From: Sphaerotilus sp.
GTDB lineage: Bacteria > Pseudomonadota > Gammaproteobacteria > Burkholderiales > Burkholderiaceae_C
NCBI RefSeq assembly: GCF_013299175.1
Contig: NZ_JAAFKF010000017.1
Location: 1-46,608, forward strand
DNA length: 46,608 bases
Direction: 5' to 3'
Both the position numbers and the translations under genes were made by a program. The notes beneath the pieces were generated by a model. That model made no database searches and was not told the origin of the DNA. It saw nothing but the letters and a program-made list of their open reading frames with translations. Below are positions 26,657 through 34,991 of the stretch, one piece after another (position 1 is the first letter of the stretch; each line of letters begins with the position of its first letter).

Positions 26657-28948
26657 TTGACCTTGACGTTTCCCGCTTCCCCTGCCAATTCGACCCCCGC
26701 ATGGCCACGCCATCTGGCCAATGCCCCGGAGCTGAAGGTGCTGACCGTCGATGACGACGTGGTCTTTCGCCGGTCGATGGCCTTTGCCCTGGAGGGCTAC
26801 CAGTTCCAGGGCCGCGACATCACGCTGCTGCAGGCCGGCAGTGCCGCCCAGGCACGCGCCCTGCTCGTCGCACACCCCGACATCGCCCTGCTGCTGCTCG
26901 ACGTGGTCATGGAGAACGACGACGACGGGTTGATGCTGGTGCGCCATGTGCGCGAGGGGATGGGGCGGCGCGACATCCGCATCGTGCTGCTGACCGGCCA
27001 GCCGGGCATGGCGCCGATGCGCGACGTGATGCGCAACCTCGATGTCAACGAGTACTGGCACAAGACCGAACTCGGCAGCGACCGGCTGGAAGCGATCCTC
27101 AACGCCAACCTGCGCAGCCACCAGTTCATCCAGGAAGCCCTGCAGACCCGCCGGCAGCTCGAACAGTTGCTCGCCGCAGTCGATGGCGCCAGCCATGTGC
27201 CCGACCTCACGGGCTTGAGCCAGGCACTGCTGGTCGATGTCGCGCGGCTGCTCGGGCTGCCGGGCGAAGGTCTGGTGGTGATGTGGCCAGCGCACACGAC
27301 CGCTGCGCTCGTCATCGGTGCCACCGGCCGCTTCGCCGAGCTGCAGGGCCGACCGCTCGACGCGCTGGGGGATCCGGCCCAGGTGCAGCGCATCGAGCAG
27401 GCCCTGACGCACCGCCCCGGCATGGCCGCCGCACCCGCGCACGCGCTCGATCTGCTCATGCCGCTGCACCCCTCGTCCGCGCTCTCGACCACGGCCAGCC
27501 CTGGCCGCCCGGACGATCTGGCGACGCTGTTCGCGCTGTGGATGCCACGCCGGCAGCCTCCCGCGCCGAACGAGACCGAGATGGTGCAACTGCTGGTGGC
27601 CAATGTCGGTGCCCAGATGCACCGGCTGGAGCTGATCGCCAAGCTCGACCGGCTGGCCTACCACGACCCGCTCACGGAGCTGCCCAACCGCAACGGACTG
27701 CTGCGCATGATGCACGCCGCGGGTGAGCGGCTGTCCACGATGGTGCTGCAGTTCGAGGACGTGGACCAGTTCTCCAACCTCAACCTGATGCTCGGCTTCG
27801 AGACCACCAACCGGCTGCTGCAGGCGCTGGCGCAGCGGCTGCGCGACGAGGCCGGCCCGGAGGTGCTCGTCGCCCGCATGGACAACGACACCTTCGCCCT
27901 GCTCGGCCCGCGCGACAAGCTCGACACCCCCCTGCACCGCCACCGCAGCGAGGGCATCACCGTGAGCGACGGGCATTTCTCGGCCGTGCTGCACCTGACG
28001 GGGGCGCGGGTCGATCTGGCGCTGTTCAGCGGCCCGCCGGAGGAGATCCTGGCCACCGCCCGCTACCTGCTCAACGATGCCAAGCGGCGCGGCTGGGGCC
28101 AGGAGGTGGCCTACCGCCCGGGCATGGAGGCCGCCGCCCGCGACAACTACCGGCTCGGCCAGGCGCTGCACGAGGCGCTGCGGGCGGGCGAGATCCGCAT
28201 CGCGCTGCAGCCACAGGTCTGGCTCCGGGACGGCACGCTCAAGGGCTTCGAGGCGCTGGCCCGCTGGACCGACCGGCGCGGACAGGAGGTCTCGCCCGTC
28301 ACCTTCATCGCGCTGGCCGAGGCATCCGGCCACATCACCGCGCTGTTCACGCAGGTGCTGCAGCAGTCCTGCCATGCCTGGCGGGTGCTGGAGGCCCTGG
28401 GGCTGGGGCACCTGCGCATCGCGGTCAACCTCTCGGCGCTGCAACTGGCCGCCCCGACGCTGGCACAGGACATCGCCGACCAGTGCGCCGACCAGGGTGT
28501 GCCACCGGAGGCGATCGAGCTGGAGGTGACGGAAAGCGCCGTGATGCTCGACCCGGATGGCGCCGCCGCGCAGCTCGCCCGCTTGCGCCAGCTCGGCTTC
28601 GAGGTGGCGCTGGACGATTTCGGCACCGGTTTCTCGTCGCTGGCGCGGCTGCGCAGCTTCGATCTGGACTGGCTCAAGATCGACCGGGCCTTCCTCGGCG
28701 AGATCGGCCAGCGCCCGGACCACGAGACGCTGCCCGACATGATCGTCACGCTGTCGCGCCAGCTTGGCCTGAAGTCGCTGGCCGAAGGGGTGGAGACCGA
28801 TGCGCAGCGGCTGTGGCTGGTGCGCAGCGGTTGCATGGCGGCGCAGGGCCTGCTCTTCGGCGCGCCGATGCCGGTGGCCGCGTTGCCCGACTGGCTGCGC
28901 ACCCACGGCCACCTGCCCGCCCAGCCGGTCACGGCCGGCCACGGTTGA
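26657..28948 (+). CDS. Response regulator with degenerate GGDEF and intact EAL domain
   Basis: This 763-residue cytosolic protein has a receiver domain at about 26-150, with acidic residues D32-D34, phospho-acceptor D82 in LLLLDVVM, T113 and K136. A linker/sensor region (about 150-330) and a degenerate GGDEF follow; the latter has RMDNDTF at 407-413 in place of RxGGDEF and should not make c-di-GMP. The EAL domain has E532-AL, N591, LEVTES, DDFGTG at 653-658 and AEGVET around E710, so phosphodiesterase activity is likely. No ATG precedes the receiver domain in frame. A TTG at 26657 has GGAG six bases upstream and is my choice; a TTG at 26552 is the open limit. The histidine kinase gene overlaps its stop, so that kinase probably phosphorylates D82. 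Confidence 0.88.
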   Translation: MTLTFPASPANSTPAWPRHLANAPELKVLTVDDDVVFRRSMAFALEGYQFQGRDITLLQAGSAAQARALLVAHPDIALLLLDVVMENDDDGLMLVRHVREGMGRRDIRIVLLTGQPGMAPMRDVMRNLDVNEYWHKTELGSDRLEAILNANLRSHQFIQEALQTRRQLEQLLAAVDGASHVPDLTGLSQALLVDVARLLGLPGEGLVVMWPAHTTAALVIGATGRFAELQGRPLDALGDPAQVQRIEQALTHRPGMAAAPAHALDLLMPLHPSSALSTTASPGRPDDLATLFALWMPRRQPPAPNETEMVQLLVANVGAQMHRLELIAKLDRLAYHDPLTELPNRNGLLRMMHAAGERLSTMVLQFEDVDQFSNLNLMLGFETTNRLLQALAQRLRDEAGPEVLVARMDNDTFALLGPRDKLDTPLHRHRSEGITVSDGHFSAVLHLTGARVDLALFSGPPEEILATARYLLNDAKRRGWGQEVAYRPGMEAAARDNYRLGQALHEALRAGEIRIALQPQVWLRDGTLKGFEALARWTDRRGQEVSPVTFIALAEASGHITALFTQVLQQSCHAWRVLEALGLGHLRIAVNLSALQLAAPTLAQDIADQCADQGVPPEAIELEVTESAVMLDPDGAAAQLARLRQLGFEVALDDFGTGFSSLARLRSFDLDWLKIDRAFLGEIGQRPDHETLPDMIVTLSRQLGLKSLAEGVETDAQRLWLVRSGCMAAQGLLFGAPMPVAALPDWLRTHGHLPAQPVTAGHG

Positions 28949-30828
28949 ACGCCTCGGTGACGGCCGCGCTGCCCCCTGCCCCGGCGCCCCCCGCGACCTG
29001 GAAACGCGAAGTGCGGGTGCTCGGCCTGCGGCTGCTGCCGTGGGTGGTGGTGGTGTGCGTGGCGGGATCGCTGAGCTATCTGCGCTTGCTGGACCTGCGG
29101 CTGACACCGCTGCGCAACGGCGCACGCCTGCTGATCGAGCAGGGCATGGCGCTGACCAGCAGCGAGCTGTCGAACCTGTCGCGGGACGCCCTGGTGCTCG
29201 GCCAGAACCCGGCGCTGACCGCAGCGATCAGCGCCGACAACCTGCCCGCCACCGGCACGGCGCTGCTGACCTTCGCCCGCGCCTCGCGCCCCTATGCCCG
29301 CATCGCCTGGGTGGACGAGACCGGCCGCGAGCGCAGCCGCATCGACAACAGCGACGGCATCGCCACCCTGGTCGAGTCACCGCGGCTGCGGCGCACCGAG
29401 ACCGAGCCGTGGCTGCCTTCGCTGTCCAACCTGCTGCCCACCGAGGCCCGCTTCACGCCACTCGACCGCCGCGGCGGCACCCTCTGGCTGCGCGCAGCCT
29501 CACCGGTCTACGACGGGCGGGGGCGCCAGCGCGGCATGGTGGTGGTGACACTCGACCTGCGCCGGCTGCTGACGCAACTGCAGGCGCTCGACAGCAGCGG
29601 CATCAACCCGCTGCAGCCCATCGGCCCGGACGGTCGGCCGGTCGAGGCAGGTTCCTCCCTGCCCGGCCTGTCCTACACCGACCCCAGCCTGTGGCAGTCG
29701 ATGCGGGAACAGGGCCGCGGTCGGCGCGAAAGCGCCGAGGGCATGTGGTACTTCCAGGATTTCCTGCCCACCGAACCCGGCCCCGGCCGGCTGGCGTCCG
29801 AACCCTGGTACTTCCTCGCCCATGTGCCGGCCGAGTCCGTGGGACAACTGCGCAGCGCCAGCGCCTGGCAGAGCGGCGGCGCGAGCGCGGTGGTGCTGGG
29901 GCTGGCGGTCTGGGCCACTGGCCGGCGCCGCCAGATCGAGCGCGAGCGCGAGCGGCTGCTGGCCGACCTGCAGACCAACCACCGCGCGCTCGCTGCCGCC
30001 AAGGCCGAAGCCGAGGCGTCGCTGCAGCGGCTGCAGCAGTTGCAGGCCGAGCTGGTGCAGGCGGAAAAGCTCGCCTCGCTGGGCCTGCTGGTGGCCGGCG
30101 TGGCCCACGAGCTGAACACGCCGCTCGGCAGCGCCACGGTCACGGCCTCGGCGATGACGCGCCGGCTGGACGACGCCCTGCGCAGCGCAGGCGCGGACGG
30201 GCTGGCACCGCAGCACCTCCGCGCCGTGCTCGACAACCAGCGTGCCGGGCTGGACATCATCGACCACAGCCTGGGCCGCGCTGGACAGGTGATCCGCCTG
30301 TTCAAGCAGCTCGCCGTGGACCGGGGCGCGGTCGAGCGGCGGGTGTTCGCGCTGGACGATGTGCTCAGCGACGTGCGGCGGCTGCTGGTGGCGCGCCAGA
30401 TGGCGCCGGCCGTGGCGCTGCACATCGAGTCCGCGCCGGGCATCGTGCTCGACAGCTACCCCGGCCCGCTCGGGCAGGTGGTCGAGAACCTGGTGGGCAA
30501 TGCGCAACTGCACGCCTTCGAATCGGACATCACCCCCGCGCCCCCGCGCCGACAGCCGGCCGAAATCCGCGTGTGCAGCCAGATCGATCCGCACAGCGGC
30601 CTGCTGCAGATCACCGTCCTCGACAACGGCCGCGGCATCGACGCGCAGGTATTGCCGCGCATCTTCGACCCCTTCTTCACCACCCGGCGCGGCCGGGGCG
30701 GCACGGGGATCGGCCTGCACCTGTGCCACCACTTCTGCACCCAGGTGCTGGGCGGGCGGGTGACGGTGGCGACCCACCTGGGTCAGGGCAGCCGGTTCAC
30801 GGTCCAGATCCCGCTGCAGGCGCCTTGA
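28945..30828 (+). CDS. Sensor histidine kinase
   Basis: This 627-residue membrane kinase has helices at about 32-50 and 312-326 flanking a periplasmic domain of some 260 residues of dCACHE-like size. A charged coiled coil (330-375) leads to the dimerisation/phosphorylation helix with H388 (VAHELNTPLGS). The ATPase domain has the N box ENLVGNA (514-520), DNGRGID (560-566), FDPFFTT and GRGGTGIGL (583-591). The start is a TTG overlapping the upstream stop as TTGA; a GTG at 28957 is an alternative. Neither has a ribosome binding site, which suggests translational coupling to the REC-EAL gene, the likely substrate. The 3' end overlaps the convergent MscS-type gene by 32 bases. Confidence 0.9.
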   Translation: MNASVTAALPPAPAPPATWKREVRVLGLRLLPWVVVVCVAGSLSYLRLLDLRLTPLRNGARLLIEQGMALTSSELSNLSRDALVLGQNPALTAAISADNLPATGTALLTFARASRPYARIAWVDETGRERSRIDNSDGIATLVESPRLRRTETEPWLPSLSNLLPTEARFTPLDRRGGTLWLRAASPVYDGRGRQRGMVVVTLDLRRLLTQLQALDSSGINPLQPIGPDGRPVEAGSSLPGLSYTDPSLWQSMREQGRGRRESAEGMWYFQDFLPTEPGPGRLASEPWYFLAHVPAESVGQLRSASAWQSGGASAVVLGLAVWATGRRRQIERERERLLADLQTNHRALAAAKAEAEASLQRLQQLQAELVQAEKLASLGLLVAGVAHELNTPLGSATVTASAMTRRLDDALRSAGADGLAPQHLRAVLDNQRAGLDIIDHSLGRAGQVIRLFKQLAVDRGAVERRVFALDDVLSDVRRLLVARQMAPAVALHIESAPGIVLDSYPGPLGQVVENLVGNAQLHAFESDITPAPPRRQPAEIRVCSQIDPHSGLLQITVLDNGRGIDAQVLPRIFDPFFTTRRGRGGTGIGLHLCHHFCTQVLGGRVTVATHLGQGSRFTVQIPLQAP

Positions 30829-32116
30829 CCGGAGCGACCACGGGCACGGACGCGGACGCGGCAGGCAGCGCATGGTGCAGGACACCCTCGCGCCGCAGCA
30901 GCTCCAGCACGGCCAGATTCACCTCCGAGCGCACGTTGCCCTGGCCGTTCTCCGGGTCGGCGATCCAGAAGTACAGGGTCAGCTCCAGCGCCTCGGCGCC
31001 GAGGGCAGTCAGGTGGGCGGCCGGTCCCGGTGTGGAGAGCACACGGGGGACACGGGCCATCGCCGTGGTCAAGCGTTCGCGCAGCGTGGCCACATCGGTG
31101 CCGTGGTCCACACCCACCACGGTGCTGAGCAGCACGTTGCGGTCGGCCAGCGACAGGGTCTGCACCATGGTGGTGATCAGGGTCTCGTTGGGCACGATGG
31201 CCTCGCGACCGGAGGCGGCGCGGATCACGGTGTAGCGGGTGGTGATGTCGGTGATGACACCCTCGAACTCGGCCACCTTCACCAGGTCGCCGATGCGCAG
31301 CGCCCGCTCGGCCAGGATCACGAAGCCGCTGACGTAGTTCGCCGCCAGCTTCTGCAGGCCCAGCCCGATGCCGACACCCAGCGCCCCCCCCAGCACGGAC
31401 AGCGCCGTCAGGTCGATCCCCACCGCCGACAGCGCCAGCAGCAGCCCGACCGACAGCAGCGCCGCCCGCAGCACATTGGCCGCCACCTTGCGCAGCGACA
31501 ACTGCGCGCCCACCGCACCGGCCAGCAGCCGCGCCTCCAGCGCCGCCGAGATCCACAGCGCCACCACCAGCACGAAGCCCGCCGACAGCGTGCCCTCGAT
31601 CACGTTGCGCAGGCTGATCGGGTGGGCGCCGACTTTCCACTGGATGTCGTCGAGTTCGTCCAGCACCGCCGGCAGCAGCCCCGTCACCCACAGCACCACG
31701 CCCAGCCACGCGAACCACGAGATCGTCCGCTCGACCACCCGCACCAGCCGGGACGCCGGAAACGCCAGCCGCAGCACCCGCACGCTCAGCCGGATCGCCA
31801 CCAGCGACAGCAGCACCGGAATCGCCAGCCGGAACACCCCCAGCGCATGCCCCGCATCCAGCAGCACCCGCCGCGCCACATAGGCCAGCGCCAGCGCCAG
31901 CACCGGAAACAGCACCCCATCGACCACATGGGCGCCGAACCAGATCGAACGCGGGTCGGGCGCGTCCTGCACCCCGCGCCGCAGTCCCCACACGGTCAGC
32001 CAGCCCGCCAGCAGCACGCCTGCCAGCACCGCCAGTTCGACCAGGGAGGAGGTGCGCCCCAGCGCCGCCAGCAAGGATGGCAGGTCAGGCGGCGTGGCAA
32101 CAGCAGGTGCGGGCAT
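30797..32116 (-). CDS. MscS-family mechanosensitive ion channel
   Basis: This 439-residue inner-membrane protein has about five to six hydrophobic helices and a cytoplasmic C-terminal domain. The pore-lining helix is recognisable as GGALGVGIGLGLQKLAANYV, followed by SGFVILAERALRIGDLV and the beta-domain strand ITDITTRYTVIR, all MscS hallmarks. Such channels relieve turgor on hypo-osmotic shock. The frame stays open to 32224, but that part overlaps the start of the divergent pseudouridine synthase gene. I chose the ATG at 32116; an ATG at 32206 is possible. The first 40 residues are Ala/Pro-rich and not a clear signal peptide. The 3' end overlaps the histidine kinase gene by 32 bases. Confidence 0.9.
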   Translation of the reverse strand: MPAPAVATPPDLPSLLAALGRTSSLVELAVLAGVLLAGWLTVWGLRRGVQDAPDPRSIWFGAHVVDGVLFPVLALALAYVARRVLLDAGHALGVFRLAIPVLLSLVAIRLSVRVLRLAFPASRLVRVVERTISWFAWLGVVLWVTGLLPAVLDELDDIQWKVGAHPISLRNVIEGTLSAGFVLVVALWISAALEARLLAGAVGAQLSLRKVAANVLRAALLSVGLLLALSAVGIDLTALSVLGGALGVGIGLGLQKLAANYVSGFVILAERALRIGDLVKVAEFEGVITDITTRYTVIRAASGREAIVPNETLITTMVQTLSLADRNVLLSTVVGVDHGTDVATLRERLTTAMARVPRVLSTPGPAAHLTALGAEALELTLYFWIADPENGQGNVRSEVNLAVLELLRREGVLHHALPAASASVPVVAPVKAPAAGSGP

Positions 32117-32204
32117 GGCAAGGACAGGGACAGCGGAACAGGGCACCGATTCTGCCGCCAAGCCAGAGGCGCTGGCGTGTCCGGGTGTACGCGACAATTC
32201 GGGC

Positions 32205-32849
32205 ATGACCTTGCCCCACACCACCCTCGAACTGCTCTACGTGGACGCGGTGCTGGTCGTCGTGCGCAAGCCGTCGGGTCTGCTGTCCGTGCCGGGGCGG
32301 GGACCGGAGCGGGCGGACTGCGTGTCGGCGCGGGTGCAGCGCCAGATCCCGGATGCGCTGGTCGTGCACCGGCTGGACATGGCGACCTCGGGCCTGCTGC
32401 TGCTGGCGCGCGGGGCCGAGTCGCAGCGCCGGCTGAGCACCGCCTTCGCCGAGCGCCGCATCGCCAAACGCTACACCGCGGTCGTCGCCGGGCAGGTGGC
32501 CGGCGAACAGGGCGAGGTGTGCCTGCCACTGGTCTGCGACTGGCCGAACCGGCCACGCCAGATGGTGGACCACACCCTCGGCAAACCCGCCCTCACCCGC
32601 TGGCGTGTCCTCTCGCGCCAGCCGGACAGCGGCACCACGCGGCTCGCACTCGAACCCGTCACCGGACGCTCGCACCAGTTGCGTGTCCACCTGCAGTCGA
32701 TGGGACACCCGATCGTCGGCGATACCCTCTATGCGCCGGACCCCTGGCAGCAAGCAGCACCACGGTTGCTGCTGCACGCCTGCCACCTCGCCTTCGCCCA
32801 TCCGCTCAGCGGCGCAGCCCTCGCTTTCGACGATCCACCCGCGTTCTAA
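32205..32849 (+). CDS. RluA-family pseudouridine synthase
   Basis: This 214-residue enzyme isomerises specific uridines in rRNA or tRNA. The catalytic aspartate is D58 in the HRLDMATSGLL motif. The N-terminal strand LYVDAVLVVVRKPSGLLSVPGR and the C-terminal EPVTGRSHQLRVHL with GDTLYA are typical of the family. There is no S4 domain, so it resembles the short RluA type (23S U746/tRNA U32) more than RluC or RluD. The exact target is inferred only. The ATG at 32205 gives the family N-terminus; the open frame upstream to 32052 is antisense to the MscS gene. It is divergent from that gene. Confidence 0.92.
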   Translation: MTLPHTTLELLYVDAVLVVVRKPSGLLSVPGRGPERADCVSARVQRQIPDALVVHRLDMATSGLLLLARGAESQRRLSTAFAERRIAKRYTAVVAGQVAGEQGEVCLPLVCDWPNRPRQMVDHTLGKPALTRWRVLSRQPDSGTTRLALEPVTGRSHQLRVHLQSMGHPIVGDTLYAPDPWQQAAPRLLLHACHLAFAHPLSGAALAFDDPPAF

Positions 32850-32858
32850 GCCAAGCCC

Positions 32859-32894
32859 AAAAAAATGCCCCCTGGCCTTCTGGACCAGGGGGCA
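32859..32894 (-). terminator. Intrinsic terminator for the minus-strand polysaccharide genes
   Basis: A perfect ten-base-pair stem, TGCCCCCTGG/CCAGGGGGCA (32866-32875 and 32885-32894), has a nine-base loop. On the minus strand it is followed by seven Ts (32865-32859). It lies 165 bases past the stop of the acetyltransferase gene on that strand. On the plus strand, after the pseudouridine synthase gene, no T-run follows, so it is chiefly a minus-strand terminator. Confidence 0.85.
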
Positions 32895-33058
32895 AATGCT
32901 CTGATGCGCCGACCACGAAGGCCGTGAAACCATCGATCGACAGCGCCTAGACTATCGCGGCGTGGCGGATGGCGCACTAGGGAATGCGTTGACGAATTTC
33001 CGGGAACTTGCGTCCACGCGTGCATTCCTGACGCTATCGATGGCCCATCCGATGGCCA

Positions 33059-33565
33059 TCACCGGGGCGGACGGTTGCGGGCCGGGATCCCCAGCGCGGT
33101 GTGTCCCGGTGGCACGTCGCGCAGCACCACCGCATTGGCGCCGACCCGTGCGCCGTCACCGATCTGCACCCCACCAATGATCTTGGCACCCGACCCGACG
33201 AAGATGTCGTCGCCCAGCCGGGGAAAGGCACCCCGGTTCTCGCCGATGACGACGCTGCTCTCCAGCCACACGTTGCGCCCGCCACGCACGCTGGAGTTGA
33301 TCACCACGCCGATCGGGTGGATCAGCACGAAGCCGGGGCCGAACTGCGCCTTCACCCCGATGACACAGCCGTTGAGCCACTTGTTCAGCACATGCGGCAA
33401 CAGCGCCAGCGGGGCCAGGCCGGTGCGCGCCAGCCACGCCTGCAGCCGGTAGAGCGCGTTGGCCAGCGTGCCATCGGCCAGCACCACCTTGAGCAGCGCG
33501 ACCGGTGGACCCCCTTCGCCATAGAGCACCTGCTTGGCGCGCAGGTCGGACAGCAGCAGCTTCAT
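33059..33565 (-). CDS. Hexapeptide-repeat acyltransferase, serine acetyltransferase-like
   Basis: This 168-residue left-handed beta-helix transferase has hexapeptide turns visible from about residue 66 (CVIGVKAQFGPGFVLIHP) to 160 (VVIGENRG, IFVGSGAKIIGGVQIGDGARVGANAVVLRDVP). The closing GIPAR is shared with CysE and with polysaccharide O-acetyltransferases such as WcaB. The N-terminal CysE domain is shorter than in true serine acetyltransferases. With the glycosyltransferase gene 12 bases upstream, O-acetylation of a surface polysaccharide is more likely than cysteine synthesis; this is inference. A GAGG ten bases before the ATG may be its ribosome binding site. Confidence 0.85.
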   Translation of the reverse strand: MKLLLSDLRAKQVLYGEGGPPVALLKVVLADGTLANALYRLQAWLARTGLAPLALLPHVLNKWLNGCVIGVKAQFGPGFVLIHPIGVVINSSVRGGRNVWLESSVVIGENRGAFPRLGDDIFVGSGAKIIGGVQIGDGARVGANAVVLRDVPPGHTALGIPARNRPPR

Positions 33566-33577
33566 GGACAGCCCACC

Positions 33578-34783
33578 TCAGCGGTCCTTGACCTGGGTGC
33601 GGAAATCGACCAGCGCCAGGATGTTGTGGCGCCACTGGCGTTCGCGGGCAATGTAGGCGCGCGCGGCCTGGCCGATCCGCTGCAGCGCGGGCAGGTCACG
33701 GCTGCGCTGCAGGACCATGCCGACGGCGCTTTCCAGGTCGCCCGCCTTGAACAGCCAGCCCGTCTCGTTTTCCTGGACCACCTCCTTGATCGGAATGAAG
33801 TCCGGCGCGATCGGGGCGATGCCGCAGGCCATGAACTCGAACAGCTTGACCGGCGAGGTGTAGTCCCCCGCGCTGGGCAGCACCGCCATGTCCATCGCCG
33901 CCAGCAGCCCCGGCACCTCGTCGTGCGAGACGCGGCCGGTCAGGATCACCTGGTGCCCCAGGCCGTGCTTGTCCACGAACGCCTGCACGGTCGGGAAGGT
34001 CGCGCCGTCGCCGACCAGCAGCAGCTTCAGGTGCGGGTTGTCCTGGAGGCGGTCGGCGATCTGGTAGACGAACTGGTCGATCGCGTGCCACGGCACGAAC
34101 GCCCCCAGGTAGCCGCAGACCACCTCGCCGTCCTTCAAACCCCACTTGGCACGGGTCTCGGCGCGCTGTGCGGGCGTGAAGCTGAACTTGTCGATGTTGG
34201 CGGCGTTGTGCGAGACCAGCGACGGGGCAATGTGGCCATGCGCCTTGGTCACGCGGTCGCGGAAGGCGCCGGACACGAACACCAGCCCGTTGGCCCGCCG
34301 GAACACCCAGCGTTCGATCAGGGTGGCCAGCTTCAGGAAGAACAACGGACGCACACGGTAGACCGTGGCCGAGTCGTTGACCTCCAGGATGACCGGGATC
34401 TTGCGGGCGCGACCGATCATGACTGCCACGCACATGTAGAGCGAGTAGCGTTCGTAGATCAGGTCCACGTCCTTGTAGGCACTCAAGTATTCGCGGATGC
34501 GCCAGCCGGAGACCAGGTTGTAGCCCAGCTCGACCAGCTCGAACAGCGGTTCCGGCAAGCCTGTGACCCACTTCATCCAGGGGCGCGCCTGCTTGGTCGG
34601 ACTCAGCGCCTTGGGGCTGGCGTAGGGATCGGCGCCCGGCAGCGAGATGATGTCCACCGTCACCCCTTCGGCGCGCAGCGCGTCGGTGATGCCACGGATG
34701 TGGACCCCTTCGACGGCCTTGCCCTGGGTGCGGTGGTGGTACAGCACGCGGCGCAAGGGAGGGAGGACAGCAGGCTTGTTCAT
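33578..34783 (-). CDS. Glycosyltransferase family 4 protein
   Basis: This 401-residue GT-B fold transferase has an N-terminal acceptor domain with LYHHRTQGKAVEGVHIRG. The C-terminal Rossmann domain has YLGAFVPWH, LLLVGDGATFP, ILTGRVSHDEVPGLLAAMD and the donor site SPVKLFEFMACGIAPIAPD, which carries the EX7E-type acid. It would transfer a sugar from a nucleotide donor onto a growing polysaccharide at the cytoplasmic face. Donor and acceptor cannot be told. I chose the ATG at 34783; the open frame to 34843 lacks family similarity, and no strong ribosome binding site is seen. It is divergent from the Wzy/ligase-type gene. Confidence 0.9.
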   Translation of the reverse strand: MNKPAVLPPLRRVLYHHRTQGKAVEGVHIRGITDALRAEGVTVDIISLPGADPYASPKALSPTKQARPWMKWVTGLPEPLFELVELGYNLVSGWRIREYLSAYKDVDLIYERYSLYMCVAVMIGRARKIPVILEVNDSATVYRVRPLFFLKLATLIERWVFRRANGLVFVSGAFRDRVTKAHGHIAPSLVSHNAANIDKFSFTPAQRAETRAKWGLKDGEVVCGYLGAFVPWHAIDQFVYQIADRLQDNPHLKLLLVGDGATFPTVQAFVDKHGLGHQVILTGRVSHDEVPGLLAAMDMAVLPSAGDYTSPVKLFEFMACGIAPIAPDFIPIKEVVQENETGWLFKAGDLESAVGMVLQRSRDLPALQRIGQAARAYIARERQWRHNILALVDFRTQVKDR

Positions 34784-34991
34784 GTCGGAGTGGGGGTTAC
34801 GCAGTGACGCATTCACGCGGCCGTGATGGTACGCGGGCCACACCCCGGCGCGATCGGACGAACAGCGCCGTTGCGATGTTTGTGCAACAACGAGCGGTAC
34901 CCTCTAATTCCAGATTAAGACGCTGGCACCGAGCGCCCCAGGCAGAAGCCGTTACGATCGAACCTTTGTGCAAGAACAACGGTCTTCGACA

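Noticed and set aside
26546..29125. 859-codon minus-strand open frame opposite the REC-EAL gene
   Set aside because: Antisense to clear receiver and EAL domains; Gln/Arg/His-rich shadow composition.
28800..31235. 811-codon plus-strand frame through the kinase and into MscS
   Set aside because: It is an alternate frame of the kinase gene and crosses into antisense of the channel gene; Ala/Arg/Gly-rich with no domain.
32962..33180. 72-codon plus-strand frame before the acetyltransferase
   Set aside because: It overlaps the 3' end of the acetyltransferase gene antisense and shows no domain.
33059..33565. True serine acetyltransferase (cysE) for cysteine synthesis
   Set aside because: The N-terminal CysE helical domain is short and the neighbours are polysaccharide genes, so a glycan O-acetyltransferase is the better call, though not proven.
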